From Argopecten irradians (taxonomy: Eukaryota; Mollusca; Bivalvia; Pectinida; Pectinidae): DNA of 64,000 nt. Positions within the stretch are counted from its first letter, which is position 1. Each line of letters opens with the position of its first letter. Below are positions 48,460-61,725 of the stretch, in pieces. Under the pieces are notes generated by a model that was given only the letters and a program-made list of their open reading frames with translations, had not been told where the DNA came from and searched no databases. The DNA is taken from assembly GCF_041381155.1 (NCBI RefSeq), contig NC_091144.1:19229544-19293543 (forward strand), written 5' to 3'. A program made the position numbers and the translations under genes.

Positions 48460-48535
48460 GTACGTAGCACACTGCATGGAGGGGAGACTGTCCGTAAATG
48501 ACCATGACTGTTAAGAGCACATCAAGCCTAATCAG
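48460..48535 (+). repeat. Repeat A 3' end, opposite orientation to 48092
   Basis: GCACACTGCATGGAGGGGAG, CTGTCCGTAAATGACCATGA and CTGTTAAGAG match the family's 3' end. Between this and the 48092 fragment the CGCCATATTCTCTTT block appears twice (48228, 48368). Confidence 0.55.
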
Positions 48536-50191
48536 TCAACCTACATTACCTACATGTACACAAGTAGGCATTTTGAATCAACTTGATATCAAAATGTAAT
48601 CATCTGTTTGATGGCATCTTCAAGAAAGTAAACCAGACAGATTCAAGAATTTATTTATCCTAAGTAGAGTAAGAAACTGCCCCTATAGTTTTAGAGCTCG
48701 AATGTGCATTCTTAGGTTAAGAAAGTACAGTATTCCAGAAGGGTAATAAAACAGAATCAAAAGTGAACCACAGACTTTCAGCTAATGCGACTCTAGATCT
48801 GTAATAACGTTACATTACTGATATTGAAGTTGCGATGAATATTTTACCGCTGGGGTGCGGTTACCTATATGTAAGTCCTTTATAGGAGTTAAAATTGCGT
48901 AAATGTCGAGAAGGATTTTCTGCCGTCAACCAAATGTAGAAACTGAAACACGTTCATACTTCTCTAAAAAAAGGAGTGCAACACTTATGTTGAACATTAG
49001 GTTCACGTAACCGTACTGTAAAAAGTGGCTGGCTAAAGAATGCATCTTGACTGCGTTACAATGGTCGTCTCGACTCGTTTCCTTATATGAAGATGGGGCC
49101 TTTTATGTCTAATTGACATTTCTAGTCATTAAAAATACATACGTTATCTCTATTCACATTCCTGTTGCATGAAGGGATGATCGCTTGTTATGGACAGGTT
49201 TTGAAACGAACTAACATGGGCATTAAAATATTAAAGATCGGTCTAGTGACATGAGAATTTTTACGAATTCAGAATCCATTCTTCAGTTTTTATAATGGTT
49301 AAAAATTCATCCAAAACTCAACATTGTGCTGTTGCTAAATTGATCATATTAATTGTATCATTTATGTTTCTATTTTTTTATCACTTTATCATACATTTTG
49401 ATTATTTGGATTTAGAATAGTTTCATTGTAATGTCATTTTATTGACACATACATCTAGTAAAAACCAGCTAAGGTCATTTTAAGACAATATATGTACATT
49501 TTCACTGCAGTCCCACTATGTAACATCACCAAGCGCAGTTATAGACAATAAACTTCAATCACTCATATTGACGTCATTATCATTGTGACGTCACAATTGC
49601 CGTGCCAGCGATCATGGAAGACGGCTGTTCAAATGAATGTTCTATCCATGACGATAATGAATGATTATTACAATATAGATGCAAAGGCCTTGGTATTTCA
49701 TCATAAAATTGTAATCAAATGTAAATAGCGCACTTCATTGAATTTGCCTCTGTCCAGTTTGCGTTCATCGTGGCTATAAATGCCAACTGAAAGACGTTCA
49801 ATGCTTAACTGTACGCAATGCGTTGTTTGTGTGTGACTGATTGTATATTCTGTGAGGCAGCGGTATATTCGTGAGTGCATCTAGTTCAAAATGGTTTTTT
49901 TTGTTCATGCTTGTAACTCAGTTATTTGTATTTATTGACAAATATTTACATTTACATGTCACTTCTCTATATAAAACTAAGCAAGGCAAGGTGATGTATA
50001 TGCAGTATAATTGACGCCCAAAACGTGACCATTATGACGTCACTTATATGGTGACGTGGTGACGTCAACTGAACACCGTCAAAATGGCTGTTCTATCTTG
50101 TGGATTAAATCGTCGTTGATAAACGGTTTTCCCTGGTTAGCTGAAACAATGTTAATACAAAGACCCTAAAATTAGATGATAATGTAAAAAT
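48536..50191. other. Non-coding, no gene seen; two CRE palindromes
   Basis: TGACGTCA occurs at 49569 and 49586, and two more at 50035 and 50060, in sequence that resembles degraded repeat arms. No exon is supported. Confidence 0.5.
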
Positions 50192-50319
50192 AAGCATTAA
50201 ACTATCTTCCTATGGCATCTATGATCTATATAGATGCTCGAGCTTTGCAGACAATCATCTCTGCAAAGCTCTGGCATCTATATAGACCATAGATGCCATA
50301 GGAATGTAGTTTTATGCTT
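50192..50319. repeat. Long near-perfect palindrome, ~60-bp arms
   Basis: AAGCATTAAACTATCTTCCT, ATGGCATCTATGATCTATAT, AGATGCTCGAGCTTTGCAGA pairs with TCTGCAAAGCTCTGGCATCT, ATATAGACCATAGATGCCAT and AGGAATGTAGTTTTATGCTT around an ~8-nt loop, with only scattered mismatches. Probably a fold-back MITE. Confidence 0.85.
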
Positions 50320-52539
50320 GATGAGCAAAACACATTATCAATAAGTTCGTAATATTAAAACACGTTAAGAAAAGCCAGGTTGATCTTTCTTTCCGTACAT
50401 TCGTCTGTCCGTTAGACACTCCATTGTGTTTATGACACAGCTGTGACTCCACCCAAGGACGTGTTGCGTCAATCCCTGGTGATATTCCCAAAGACAAACG
50501 ATGTGTATTGTCAACAAACAAGACATACAACCATGCAAGGTTTTATGGTGATAGCAGGACATTTTCCACGTGGGAATTCAAATCTATTATGGAATCGCAA
50601 TACAGAAAACCATGAGGGAGTTTTAATGTTCTCTATTCTGGAAGTGTCTGTGTATTCATGTCTCCGGAAAATTATCGTAAAAAACGATTCTGGCAGAATG
50701 ATGGTCTGTGGATTTTATATCCTCCTCGCCTTAAAAGTTTCGTCCGTGGTCGTGTGCTTTTTGCTTGATTTAGCACGTCATTCAATATTGAATATTCGAT
50801 TTATTTTTAAGAATCTATCTTAGTTATCTGTTTGGTGTACCAATTTTAAATTCTAAACATTTGTATATCAATATTTTCTATATAATTTTGAAATTCACAT
50901 CAATGTCATGAAACGTAACCATACATCTTACAATTTCAATAAAACATGATACTAAAGAAAATAAATCGAACTTTGTTGAGACGTTCGCCATTTGCTGGTT
51001 TGGGCTACATGTACATTAAAATATCATTCAATATCCAAAGTGGATGTTACGAATGAAAGCATCACTTTCAGACGTGTTTTCGTACCCAGGCCGCAAGAAA
51101 CTAATGCCTTACAACAAATATTATATGTTATGTAAAGAAGTTAAGTCTGTTGACATATCTTCCGAAATACATTAACCACCATTAGTCGATCAAAACCAAT
51201 TATTCAAGTACAGTGTAACATCTTTTTTTGAAATCTAATACCGTCTATAAATTATATACATCGGTTTTATAACTTATGCCATAATCTGGGATAGATTTAA
51301 ATCCATTTTCCATCCTGATTCTGTGGCTGTGGAAATGAGTGTATATCTAGTTACACAACACCAACTCCGAATTGGAACCCGCGCTATTGGATCGGATTGT
51401 TGTCTCGTCACGTTATGTTAATACTAACGTTTAGTGTATGATTACGTGACGTAATCACGGGTATGGTGTAGTAAACTACAAACGACATAATCATCTTACG
51501 GAATAATTTAAGTATCCATGTACGGTTGAAGTGAAAGTATGAACATGGAATTTTTTCCTGATATCGTAATCACTACGTTTTGTATTCTTATAATCTTACA
51601 CACTATAAGAAACATTTGAGGTTCTAGCATTTGCATAACACATAGTTATTGCTTGTACCACATTTGTAATTGTAGAATTCGCCTCAGGATATCACCTTAA
51701 TTTATGCCACCTGTATTTCACACCAAATGAATTTTCTACATCTTGCTACATTAACTGAAAACGCCATTTTGTCTCAGTATTGCATATTAATTTTGCTTTG
51801 TAGTGTTCTTTGGGCGAAATGACTACATACACGAAAACAAATTCTGTATGTTCCTATCGATTCATCAATGTTTCTTCTTTATTACAACACGTCTTACATG
51901 CAAATATTGATTGCATTTTGAACTTTGATATCGGTGTGATCTGTTTCTGTGGGGCCATAAACATTTCAAGTGATGACGTATCCCCAAAAAGCGTTACTTC
52001 CGATAGCATTTACAACGATAATAATAGTGAGTTACGGTATGTAAATGATAATTTATGAGAACATCGTGTCTAGACAGCCATAGTTACCGTATATTACTTC
52101 TTAAAGAATTTGAAAATTACATGTCTTAAATCAAAGGGAAGTCACACGATGCGTATTTTTTGGAAAAATTTACAACATTTACTGTGTGTAAACTTTAGAT
52201 TATTTAATGTGTTGTCACTATAACATGACGTCATTATAACGTGTGCGTTGTGCTTCAACCAAAATGTCAAGATGGCGGACAGGTTCTTATGAGAGGGAAT
52301 GGAAGCCAATTTTGCTTTTTCTACAGAAAACAACTACCCAATATTGGTTTACCTTTAATCTTCATGAAACTTTATTTCGTTTTAAAGAAACACAGACGTC
52401 TGCAACAATTGACATGTTGTACTTTTAATGTTACAACGTGGTGTAGAAATGAAGGTAGCGTTGCGAGGTATCGCTTGACGTGCTTCTGTTACGTTGACAT
52501 GAAAATGGGTCTGATGTGAAGGTGATGTACTAAACCATA
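50320..52539. other. Non-coding, no supported gene
   Basis: The 126-codon frame at 50443-50823 has no recognisable family features, and its 3' half is hydrophobic by AT-rich composition. 51705-51835 weakly parallels 9430-9540. TGACGTCA occurs at 52226. Confidence 0.45.
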
Positions 52540-52642
52540 TATGGCCTGATTGTGAGGGCACTACTGCCTCATAGTCTCGTGATGGGATAGTCCATCCCTC
52601 ACCAATGCTATGAGGCAATTGTGTCCTCACAACCAGGCCATA
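52540..52642. repeat. Palindromic element, ~35-bp arms
   Basis: TATGGCCTGATTGTGAGGGC, ACTACTGCCTCATAG pairs with CTATGAGGCAATTGTGTCCT and CACAACCAGGCCATA with a few mismatches and a ~33-nt loop. Probably a small MITE. Confidence 0.8.
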
Positions 52643-52830
52643 ATTAATAGATATTTACTCTAGAGTTATAGCCTTGTGTTACGATATTTTATCCTCAGAA
52701 CGGTAGCCAACATATAATGATATTTTACCCTTAAAGCTGTCGCCTTATATACATGTAGTGATATTTTACCCTAAAGCTTGCGTTAACATATCATTTTACA
52801 AATGTGGCCTTATGATATGTGTTACTCTAA
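52643..52830. repeat. Degenerate ~55-bp tandem repeat
   Basis: The motif GATATTTTA(T/C)CCT recurs at about 52683, 52721 and 52769, with related TAGCC/TCGCC and TAACATAT blocks between. Too diverged to fix unit borders. Confidence 0.4.
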
Positions 52831-53438
52831 AAACTGTATTCTTGGGAAATGGTATTTTATCAATCGAGATCCATTAAGTTCAAAAGATATATGTAACGCC
52901 ACGTTCATAAATAGCCGGATTCGTACCATCTACTGCGACATGTTATTTTTGCACATGCTTTCAACTCGGTTATTCACCTTTAACTTTTGCAGGCTTTCGA
53001 TTACATTAAATGTCAATACAATACGACATCTACACTATATATATGCATAAATATTTTTGCATTAACACTTAAAAATAAGATAGTTTAAAGCTTAATCATT
53101 CCGAAGGTCGACGACCCCGTCAGTTATTCTACATAATTTCAAAGTCATAAGCTGTATCTATAATCCTTTACAATATTACAAGTTTTAGTGGATAAAAAAT
53201 ACAATTAGCTATGCACTACAATAAAATATATGAAGGAAGAGTGAAGAGAATAAATTGCCCCGACCTCCGTCTAGAACCTCAAAACTGCCATACAATGGCC
53301 TTGAACTTAATCTTTTAATGGACTAATTTCGATCAATTGCCAGAGGCCTTGACTAGTGTCCAGCCTTTTATTAAATGTAGGTGTGATTGGCGTGTTCTTT
53401 TAAGATAAATGTTTGAACTCTGATTATTTCTGTTACAG

Positions 53439-53489
53439 ATTGAGACAAAATACGCTTCTATGTGCGGGATTCGTGATCCAAGATCTTGA
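53439..53489 (+). CDS. Candidate terminal coding exon of the APGWamide precursor
   Basis: A good acceptor (GATTATTTCTGTTACAG) is followed in phase 0, matching the donor at 27668, by 16 codons reading IETKYASMCGIRDPRS and TGA. Joined to the main exon, the tail would become a continuous charged helix with two cysteines and a 218-residue precursor. The other two frames from this acceptor also stop shortly, so this is a terminal coding exon for any transcript using it. AATAAA follows at 53547-53552. A GTAAGT after 53524 would lie in the 3' UTR. The ~25.8 kb intron is long, so this link is an inference. Confidence 0.45.
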   Translation: METKYASMCGIRDPRS

Positions 53490-53546
53490 GGACGTGACAA
53501 ATGGAGAATAATTGTCATTTAATGGTAAGTATCAAAAATATTTTGA

Positions 53547-53552
53547 AATAAA
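53547..53552 (+). terminator. Candidate polyadenylation signal AATAAA
   Basis: It lies about 60 bp after the TGA of the candidate APGWamide terminal exon. AATAAA is common in AT-rich sequence, so it supports but does not prove a transcript end here. Confidence 0.35.
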
Positions 53553-53586
53553 TTATGTAGATAATTGGTTCGGTTAGTTTTATACG

Positions 53587-53950
53587 GTGTAACGTCCTAT
53601 TAACAACCATAGGGTATATGATATATTGCATGTGTTTTCTTAAAACAAAGACACCAAACAACACACTCACCGTGTCACATTATACTGACAACGGGCAAAA
53701 CAGTCGTTCCACTCTTTTTATCCTGAGCGCCTAGCTTAAGCAGAAACTATAAGTTTTACATAATATGCTGTGTCTAAGCAAGGGAAAGGAACCAAAAGAC
53801 GTCTTCACAAGAACAAATACTCAACTCAATGTCAAACGTGGTGCAGTATTATTACTAAAAAAGAAAAAATGAATCAGTAGAAAGGAGAGAAAAGATAATA
53901 TCCCAAAATTAAGTCGTGCCATGTGAACATCATGTACAATTCTAACACCG
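53587..53950 (-). repeat. Repeat A copy, diverged, most of length
   Basis: Tail complement GTAACGTCCTATTAACAACC at the left, then CAAAGACACCAAACAACACA, CACATTATACTGACAACGGG, CAGTCGTTCCACTC and the 5'-end block GTACAATTCTAAC at 53947. The GGGAGACTG block is deleted. Confidence 0.75.
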
Positions 53951-56900
53951 ATTTACCGATTTGTTGGTTAATAATCGTCAGATATATCCAATAGTATTTT
54001 CCAGGCGTGATACTGCATATCTCATTAGTGTAATATGATCTGGAGTGATTTTCCTTGCTCGCGACAAATGACCTTGGAATTCAACATATGCGTAGTAAAA
54101 TGGCTTTCTCTGCTTAAATCAAATTTTAATTACAGTACGTCCTGACATTGATATCTTTCGAAGTATATTAGTTACAACTAAGGTGATATCTGTAATTTGT
54201 GATGATTTTTATGATATTCACTTCGTTTAAAAAATGTCATGAAATGAAAAAGTCTTTAAGATCGTACAGGTAAAGTATAGCGAGATCGTTAAGATTGTTA
54301 TGTCGTCATAATACATAAAAGTTACAGTCGATGTCTGATCCAGCAGGTATAATGTCATTTTATCTTAACCTCACCCATCCTTGTTATACGATAAATTTTA
54401 ATTTGAAGCCGTCAACAGAAAACTAAAATAAACACTCTTGACCTTTCTCAGATAAACCAGGCACTAGAATATGTATTTTATCACACAGACATTCTGTCAA
54501 CGACGAGGTGATCATATCAACCAATATTAATCGATCAGGACAATAACTGGAAACAATGACTTATCGGCATCGATAATATTTACACAAAGAAGTCTGTTTT
54601 CCTATTCAAGTTAAAATTACATATGCCCTTTAACTTTTTGGTTTTTCTTTTTACTTTGTAGTTATTTGGTGTTGGATTCGATGCTATTTGGGTTCATTCA
54701 TATTTAATCTTTTGGCGGAAATAGAATACGTGTTATCTTCGAATCTTGTTTTAGTGAAAGGATTGCATTTGATACTGTAAGAAATCTTGAAAGCGTGATA
54801 TTTTGTTTAATTTCTACTCTTTTTTTTATAAATTTAGACAATTATAATGAATTCTATATGATAATGAATATTTTCACTTTGAATTTTTTTCTCTCCGAAT
54901 CCATCATAAGGAAAAAAAAGTATGATAAAATGTCAATGCATTGTATTTCGACAATAATTATAGTTATCAAAAATTGAGGCTCTTGATTCTAGTAATTGAT
55001 CATAATTAAGATTACAATTTTCAATTTTAACTTTCATACAGCATGCACAGCCATAATATATTACCAAACCAGATATTAGAAAAAAAAATCGTTCTGTTGA
55101 TTAAAAAGTAATTATAAATAATTATAAAGCTTATGGTGACTTTTATGAAAGTCATTCAAACTGATATCGTATATTTGGAAAACATTTTGATCACTGTAAG
55201 GTTGTATTTAGTCAATGATGTAAACCTGTTTATTGTCACAGAATAATGTGGACGTGTGCAGTAGGCAGGTTGACATTATGAATGACATCCTAATCTCTCG
55301 GTCAGCGAGAATACGTAGCCTCCCTCACATTGACACATTGTAGTTTATGTTAATTAAGTCCTGTTCGAATTTCTCACTGATGGCCATGAACTTCCTGAAA
55401 ACATTACGTGTATGTATTATCCAACACCACTATACCTCAAAGATATCAATGAGAACATATTACATACATGTACTTCATAAACGCAATAACGGAAGCACAC
55501 ACACCTAGTATATACGTCAACCGTTGCGTTCTATTGTATTCACGTTTACACTTACGTCATGAACTGTAAGGTTCTACTATTATGAATAATATGATGTATG
55601 TTGTTAGCTATACGGCATCGATCATGAAACAAGTCAAACAAAGACCGCAGATCAACTCTCCATTGCACTCAAGGGTTATCACTTTGTGTGGCTATACATC
55701 GTCCACATATGTGTTTGTTTACGCACGAGGAACGTGCGTTTTACATCTGATAAACGTATGAATATAACGCACAATATCTGAATGTGCGTGTTTCATGTCA
55801 TTCACGTCAAGCGTTTTACGCACGTGTCACATACGTGGCACTTTTGACTGTCTCATTTATTGACATTGTATGTCTTTCCGTATTGAGAGGAGGTGATACA
55901 ATTTGAGTACAATCCTTTTTCAGTAGGTGTATCCATGTTACAAGGAATTCTATAGGCTTATGTCACTATAATCATATTCGTGTATTTGTATTTATCACCT
56001 AACATGGTATGACATGGTTATATGGAGGGAGGTGCTGTTGTATTGCTAGGGCGACATTGGGTTGTGTCTCATAAAGCGTGACTTTCTGCTTGTTTGAACT
56101 ACTTGTGAGGTACACCATTTACATAGATGTATTTTGATTTCATCCAATATAACCTATTTAACTGTGAAATAAAGTGAGGTGTGTTTGATAGTTCTTGATA
56201 TGGCGAGTGTTCGACGCCTGTTCTGATTTCAGGTTGAAATTTGATTTGAGTCTGATTTTGACGAGGGATGACAATACAAAAAAATATATATGAGATTATC
56301 ATTCATTTCCTCGTTCCTTCTGGTTCTGATATTTTTATGCCCTTTCTCCCTCTAGTATGTATCCGGTGATTGATCAGCTTTGGGTAATACATTTATTTGT
56401 CTCTTTGGTTGACGAAGAGCCTTTTGCCTGATCTTGAGATGTTTTTGAGAATGTCCTGTGGTAAATATACTTTGTCAAATATTTATATATATTTGGAATA
56501 TACAATGATAAAGCCTTACCATGAGCACAGTTTATGGAATGACGCATAGGTCCGGAAAAATCTACATTGGGGAACATTCATACCAGAGTCGATAGTGGAC
56601 AATTAGGTCAATGTGAAGGTCATTGAATGTGACACTTGACAGTTGGCTTTCGATGAGCAAACTGATTATTAGGAATCAAGTCACGATTAATTCCGTATAA
56701 AGTTTTACGGGTGTCGCAACTGTGTAATATATACCAAACAATGACATCTATCAAGAATTACGATCATCGATGTACTGGTCATATCTCTAGTATGGATAAT
56801 GATAATGGTTAAAACATTGCGTTGATTGAATCACTGTCCCATTTTTCTTGTGGTATCTAACGTACAACTGAATGGTTACAAGGATAAGGTTTAATTCTAT

Positions 56901-57704
56901 AAGAAAGAGGCAGTGCATATATCATACTTGATCCTTGCAAGACAATAAGATTGTTTTAGTATCTTAACAAGCATGTATCATGCTTATCCATTTAGTTTTA
57001 ATATACGTTTTATGTACAAATCGCAATTAAACTTCAAAAGAGCACATGACAATTCATCGATAAGTATGAGATGCCAGTATATACAGATCCCACGAACATT
57101 AATGACATTTATGGCTGTCTGTCGTCTGTACATATCATGTAGGATTTAATTCAAAAGAAAGTTAATCTAAATTAAGTCAGAGTTGCTTTTCTATACAGCT
57201 AAGCGTTAGTTATGACGTGTAAATTTCGCGTTATTGGCTAAAAACTCAATTTTTTGTAAATCAAACCAGTTGTTGAAAGGTTTGTAGCCGATTATTAGTG
57301 TTATTGAAAGGAAAAGAAGCGAGGTTCAAATTACAACTCCATCCGTCAAATGTATTAATAGCTAAAGATTGATCTCACAGAGAAGTTATTAATATTTATG
57401 ACGGAGAAAACAGACGTCTTTGTTATACAATTTATTGTCTGCTCAGCAGATTATGATAGAAAACATTAGGTGGCCTATGGTAAAGATATTGACTTTTTAT
57501 TGTCGTTTAGATCAGTTACATAATACATGCAAACATCAAGTCATCACTCATAAAGCGGAAGACGGTGATCAAACAAAAACTGACAACACGAAGAGAAATG
57601 TAATGATTGTATGATGAATGTTCTTTCTGAAGTTTTTTTTATTAAATGATAATTCACGATTCTTTATAATTCCGGAATTTCGATCCATTTTGTTTTTAAT
57701 ACTA
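53951..57704. other. Non-coding, no gene seen
   Basis: About 3.7 kb of AT-rich sequence with no splice-supported exon and no repeat that could be bounded. Confidence 0.5.
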
Positions 57705-57800
57705 GATTCTTTCGCAATTTCACCCATGATGCATTGCGGTCCTCACATTTTATTTGAATGTGGGACCGTAATGCACCCTGGGAGAAATTGCGAAAGAATC
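57705..57800. repeat. Palindromic element, ~45-bp arms
   Basis: GATTCTTTCGCAATTTCACC, CATGATGCATTGCGGTCCTC, ACATT pairs with AATGTGGGACCGTAATGCAC and CCTGGGAGAAATTGCGAAAG with few mismatches around a 7-nt loop. The frame at 57618 overlaps it and is not supported. Confidence 0.85.
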
Positions 57801-59066
57801 AACTGTGACTGAAAATATGACTTCTCCTAAACATTTGTATTGTCTTCGTACCTTAATTAACGTTTTCGACTTCTTCCCAACCCAGCTAATCTAAAGCCAA
57901 AGAGGCTATTTAAAACTCTTTCATACCAAAAAGCAATCAAAATATGATTGAATTATTTGTGTGTATTTCCATGCAAAAGAGCTTAAGGTTCGAAGTAAAA
58001 AGTCTCACATTGATCAAAAATTTGAAAACAAAATCTAGATTTCCAAACACGACCAAATAAACATAATAATGAATATGTTAAGTTGTATACATCACTAACG
58101 AATGATTGGGAGTATTGTATGGTATAGTTATAGTTATGCAAAACAGAAAATTATGGAAACTGGTATTACGAACAACACTTTTAAAACAATTCTTATATCA
58201 GGGAAATCCCTTATTGATTATTTGTGTGGGTATACTACTCTGTTGGGTGTAAATCTTTGTAGTGTCTGTATAAATCACATAGCCACACACATCAAAAGTG
58301 TTCTTGTCAGTCCCAGTGGCTTTACATATTGGTTGTTTAAGGCGGCTAACACCTGATGTAAATACACCACTGCATCATGCGTTAGTTTATAGATTTCTGC
58401 TCCAGAGCTGGCTCCATATAAGCTTTCTGGCCTAGGACACGTATACTAATTGTATAACATAGGTTGGGGTTCGCTTTGGTCAATTGATGTAGTTTATGGA
58501 TCACCACCAAGAACATCAGACAATGAAATTATGATGAGAGTCATTCATTATAGTTCATTATATATGAAGTAAATTTTATTCATCTATATATGCAACGGGG
58601 AAAATCCCCCATTGCATTTACCTAAGATGACTTCTCGTCATCTAAAGCACATTACAGACAGTTTAAGATAAAGTTGCGTCTTGCATCTATTATAAATTAT
58701 TTCGCTGATACAAGTGCGTCCCACTACGTACAATAGACACATTTATTATGACTTCACAAATCTGATACCCAGGACAGTTGGTGCACACATGAATCTTAGC
58801 AGACAACACCAGACGCTATAGTAAATTATAACACTATAAAGCAGTCAAGATGCATGTAAACAACCAATATTGGTTGATAAGATACATATAAATGCCAATT
58901 ATATGATAATGTCGCTATCCTTTAGTGCTTTCGGACGACCTTTGGAGTCATTGTTCTGATCACAAAGACCTGCAAATGTATCGTCACATACTTTACAAAT
59001 GTTTCTATTGACAATGCTGTCCTCCGCTGTCTAGTATTTTATCAATTATGGACATTTGTTGAGGTT
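57801..59066. other. Non-coding, no gene seen
   Basis: Two very short hairpins (around GCAACGGGGAAAATCCCCCA at 58592 and GATGACTTCTCGTCATC at 58627) and no supported exon. Confidence 0.5.
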
Positions 59067-59163
59067 CATATGGTGTTATGCCGCCCTGGTATAATAGTTA
59101 ATAACCAAGGACGCAGCCCGATGTCATTATTTTAAATTCTACCAGGTGGTATAACACTATATG
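59067..59163. repeat. Palindromic element, ~29-bp arms
   Basis: CATATGGTGTTATGCCGCCC, TGGTATAAT pairs with the complement of AATTCTACCAGGTGGTATAA and CACTATATG with a few mismatches and a ~39-nt interior. Confidence 0.7.
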
Positions 59164-59430
59164 GACCGAAACAGAAGTCCTTTATTTTTATATTAAATGT
59201 ATAGTTTATTTAAAAATGTTTAAAAAAATATCTAATGTGCATGTTCATTATAAGAATAGCGTTGGCTATAGGACGCCACCCTGAAGAACGCAACGTTTTA
59301 GGAATGAAGTTCACATAGGAGTATTGACTCGATGATGATAGTGGAAAATAAGGGCATAAATGTATCTAATAAATATTTAATAGTGCTTTATAGTATGCGA
59401 TGATGCAATATAAGATTTGTTCATTATTAC
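59164..59430. other. Intergenic, nothing seen
   Basis: No supported feature. Confidence 0.5.
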
Positions 59431-59611
59431 AACGTCCTATTAACAAACAGATCCATTAAAGAATGTGTGTATTGGTGGCGAAAACCCGAAGTACCGGAGA
59501 AAAACAAACGACTTGCGGTCAGTACCTGGCAACTGTATCAAATAAATTTACTTTCGCGATCCAGAGGTGGGGGGCTAGTGGTAATATGTCAGGCCATCTT
59601 ATCCACTCGGT
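59431..59611 (-). repeat. tRNA-derived SINE, minus-strand copy
   Basis: Tail complement AACGTCCTATTAACAAACAG, central domain complement (GTACCGGAGAAAAACAAACG, GTCAGTACCTGGCAACTG) and a head remnant ending TCCACTCGG. Box B is damaged. Another head-like GGTGGTGGCCGAGTG stands alone at 59742. Confidence 0.75.
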
Positions 59612-61614
59612 TATTAATGAAAGATCAACACTCGATTAATTTTATATCGTTGTTCAATAAACTTGAAATGTAAGTTTATCATAATTCGTAGTTACAATTA
59701 ATTTCATTCCTGCTGGTGGTTTTGACTATAGCCTTAAAGTGGTGGTGGCCGAGTGTTTGAAGGTGTCTTTACATTACATTGCAACAACCACACGCATCCA
59801 CACACAGCCATGCTGTATTTACTAGATGTTAATATTGATGTTTCCTTATAATACAATAATAATAACCACTTTCTTGCCGTCAATCTGATTCCGTATTCTC
59901 ACTGTATTTCATAGAGGATATAAAAATATGATGACATTTCAAACTGGTCAATGAAATGACCTCCAAAATTCTCGACGGGGACAAAATAGTTAACAAGGAC
60001 TTTTAGAATCATTTTTGTGTATAAAGTCATTTTACCCAAGCTTAACAACATAGCTATACGTTTATGCATATATCGGAAATCGAAATATCAGTAGTTTCTG
60101 TAATGAAACTATGTATGTACATAACAGAAATAAAGTGAGTATGGAAGTTATTAGAACGTGGCCCTGAATGTGATTATGTCATATCATCTATGGAACGAAA
60201 TAGAAATGTGGATTTTAATCTGATTGGCTTATCGTCATCTTCATTTTTACTGGTGATTGGCGTATTCACTGAACATAACGAAATCGGCTTATATACTCAG
60301 CATCTTCACCATACAGTGTCTTTTTCTATTATTCTATTAGAAATATAATTGATATTCAAGATATCACGATGTGTCAACATCCCGATCCAAGTACTTTTTC
60401 TATTTCATTTTAGTATATATTTTGAATACTCATAATTATGCCTTGAAATTATCTAGACACCACATTCCTATGAGAGCAATGTTAAATCAGATGTTTCTTG
60501 TAATAGTAAATGTTACTAGTTAATCAAATAAAAAAAAACCCTCTTTGATTATTCGCCGTATTTAAAACTTTGGAACAGCGAACTTGTATACACTGACATG
60601 TCTTTATTTGGTATGGCTATCATTAGTCCAATTACAGTTTGGTTGACGCTCATTACAACAATAGTGAAAATGTATGGTGATTACTTGTCTGACTTTGACG
60701 TTAATTTACAGATTGGATTACCTATTAGGTGTCGACACGATGTCAGATCCCTACTGACTGTAGAGTTCCCCGTGATCGTTAATTGGCTATAATTGATCAT
60801 TTGGAATATCTGTATATCCAAGCGAAGTCCTTAATTAAGTATTTTCCTTGCCGCTCCTGATTTTGATAATTGTATAGACACATGCAGAGAAGCTTGAACA
60901 ACCACGCATCTACGTAAAATGTCAACACTTTCATGTTTATATTCTTCAAATCAGGCATCTTTTACATTAAATTTATAATTAATAAGAACTTTTGCCACAC
61001 TATAGCAGATCTTTTGTTTTGTAAATATCTATTTCCTCATTCCATAAATGATCCCTGTTGGCGACAAAATGGTATAATCGGATTTTAGCCCATATCATGT
61101 TTTCATTAAAGGCCCTTAACCTTTCTCAAACGGCTTTTAATTTTTAAAATTTGAATATAAAACGAGATCGATGATGTTGTTGAATCGCAAAAGTTAGTAA
61201 CTTAGCGTTAATACTACACTTATCATTATCAATAAATAAACTTTGAATTATCGTCTGATGTTTCTCGCCGTCGTCCTAAATACCGCTCGATAGTTGACTA
61301 TCACTTCGCCAGACGGCAAAAAAACCAGCGAAATGAATCTCCACAGTTATCATATATTACGCAGGAAATTTTGCATATGTTTGGTGTTGTTACCTCACCT
61401 TAGAAAATTGCGCCATCTATGGAACCCAAAGATGAAATATTGATGCCGCGTAGGTGTACATGTTCAATAACTGAAAGTAATTATTAAACAAATATTAACC
61501 GATGCTTCGGTTTCATCAAAAATACTATTTCACTTTGAATATAAACGGGTCTAAACAACTTTGTTTAAAGCAGGCACAAATCACAAGGCATACAATCTGG
61601 TAGATAATTAATAT
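59612..61614. other. Non-coding, no gene seen
   Basis: Short frames only (for example 60598-60792); no family features. Confidence 0.5.
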
Positions 61615-61725
61615 CGCAGCCTTCCAAAACATACCGCCATTCATACACGCAACACATTGCATTAAGCATGTCATCTTAGAATGACCTTAGCTGTTAATGG
61701 GACTTTAATAAGCCAACCAACTTAC
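61615..61725 (+). repeat. Repeat A 3' end with tail
   Basis: CGCAGCCTTCCAAAACATAC, CAACACATTGCATTAAGCAT and TGACCTTAGCTGTTAATGGG match the family's last ~110 bp. Confidence 0.7.

Noticed and set aside
50443-50823. 126-codon plus-strand frame
   Set aside because: No domain, no promoter or splice support; composition is that of random AT-rich sequence.
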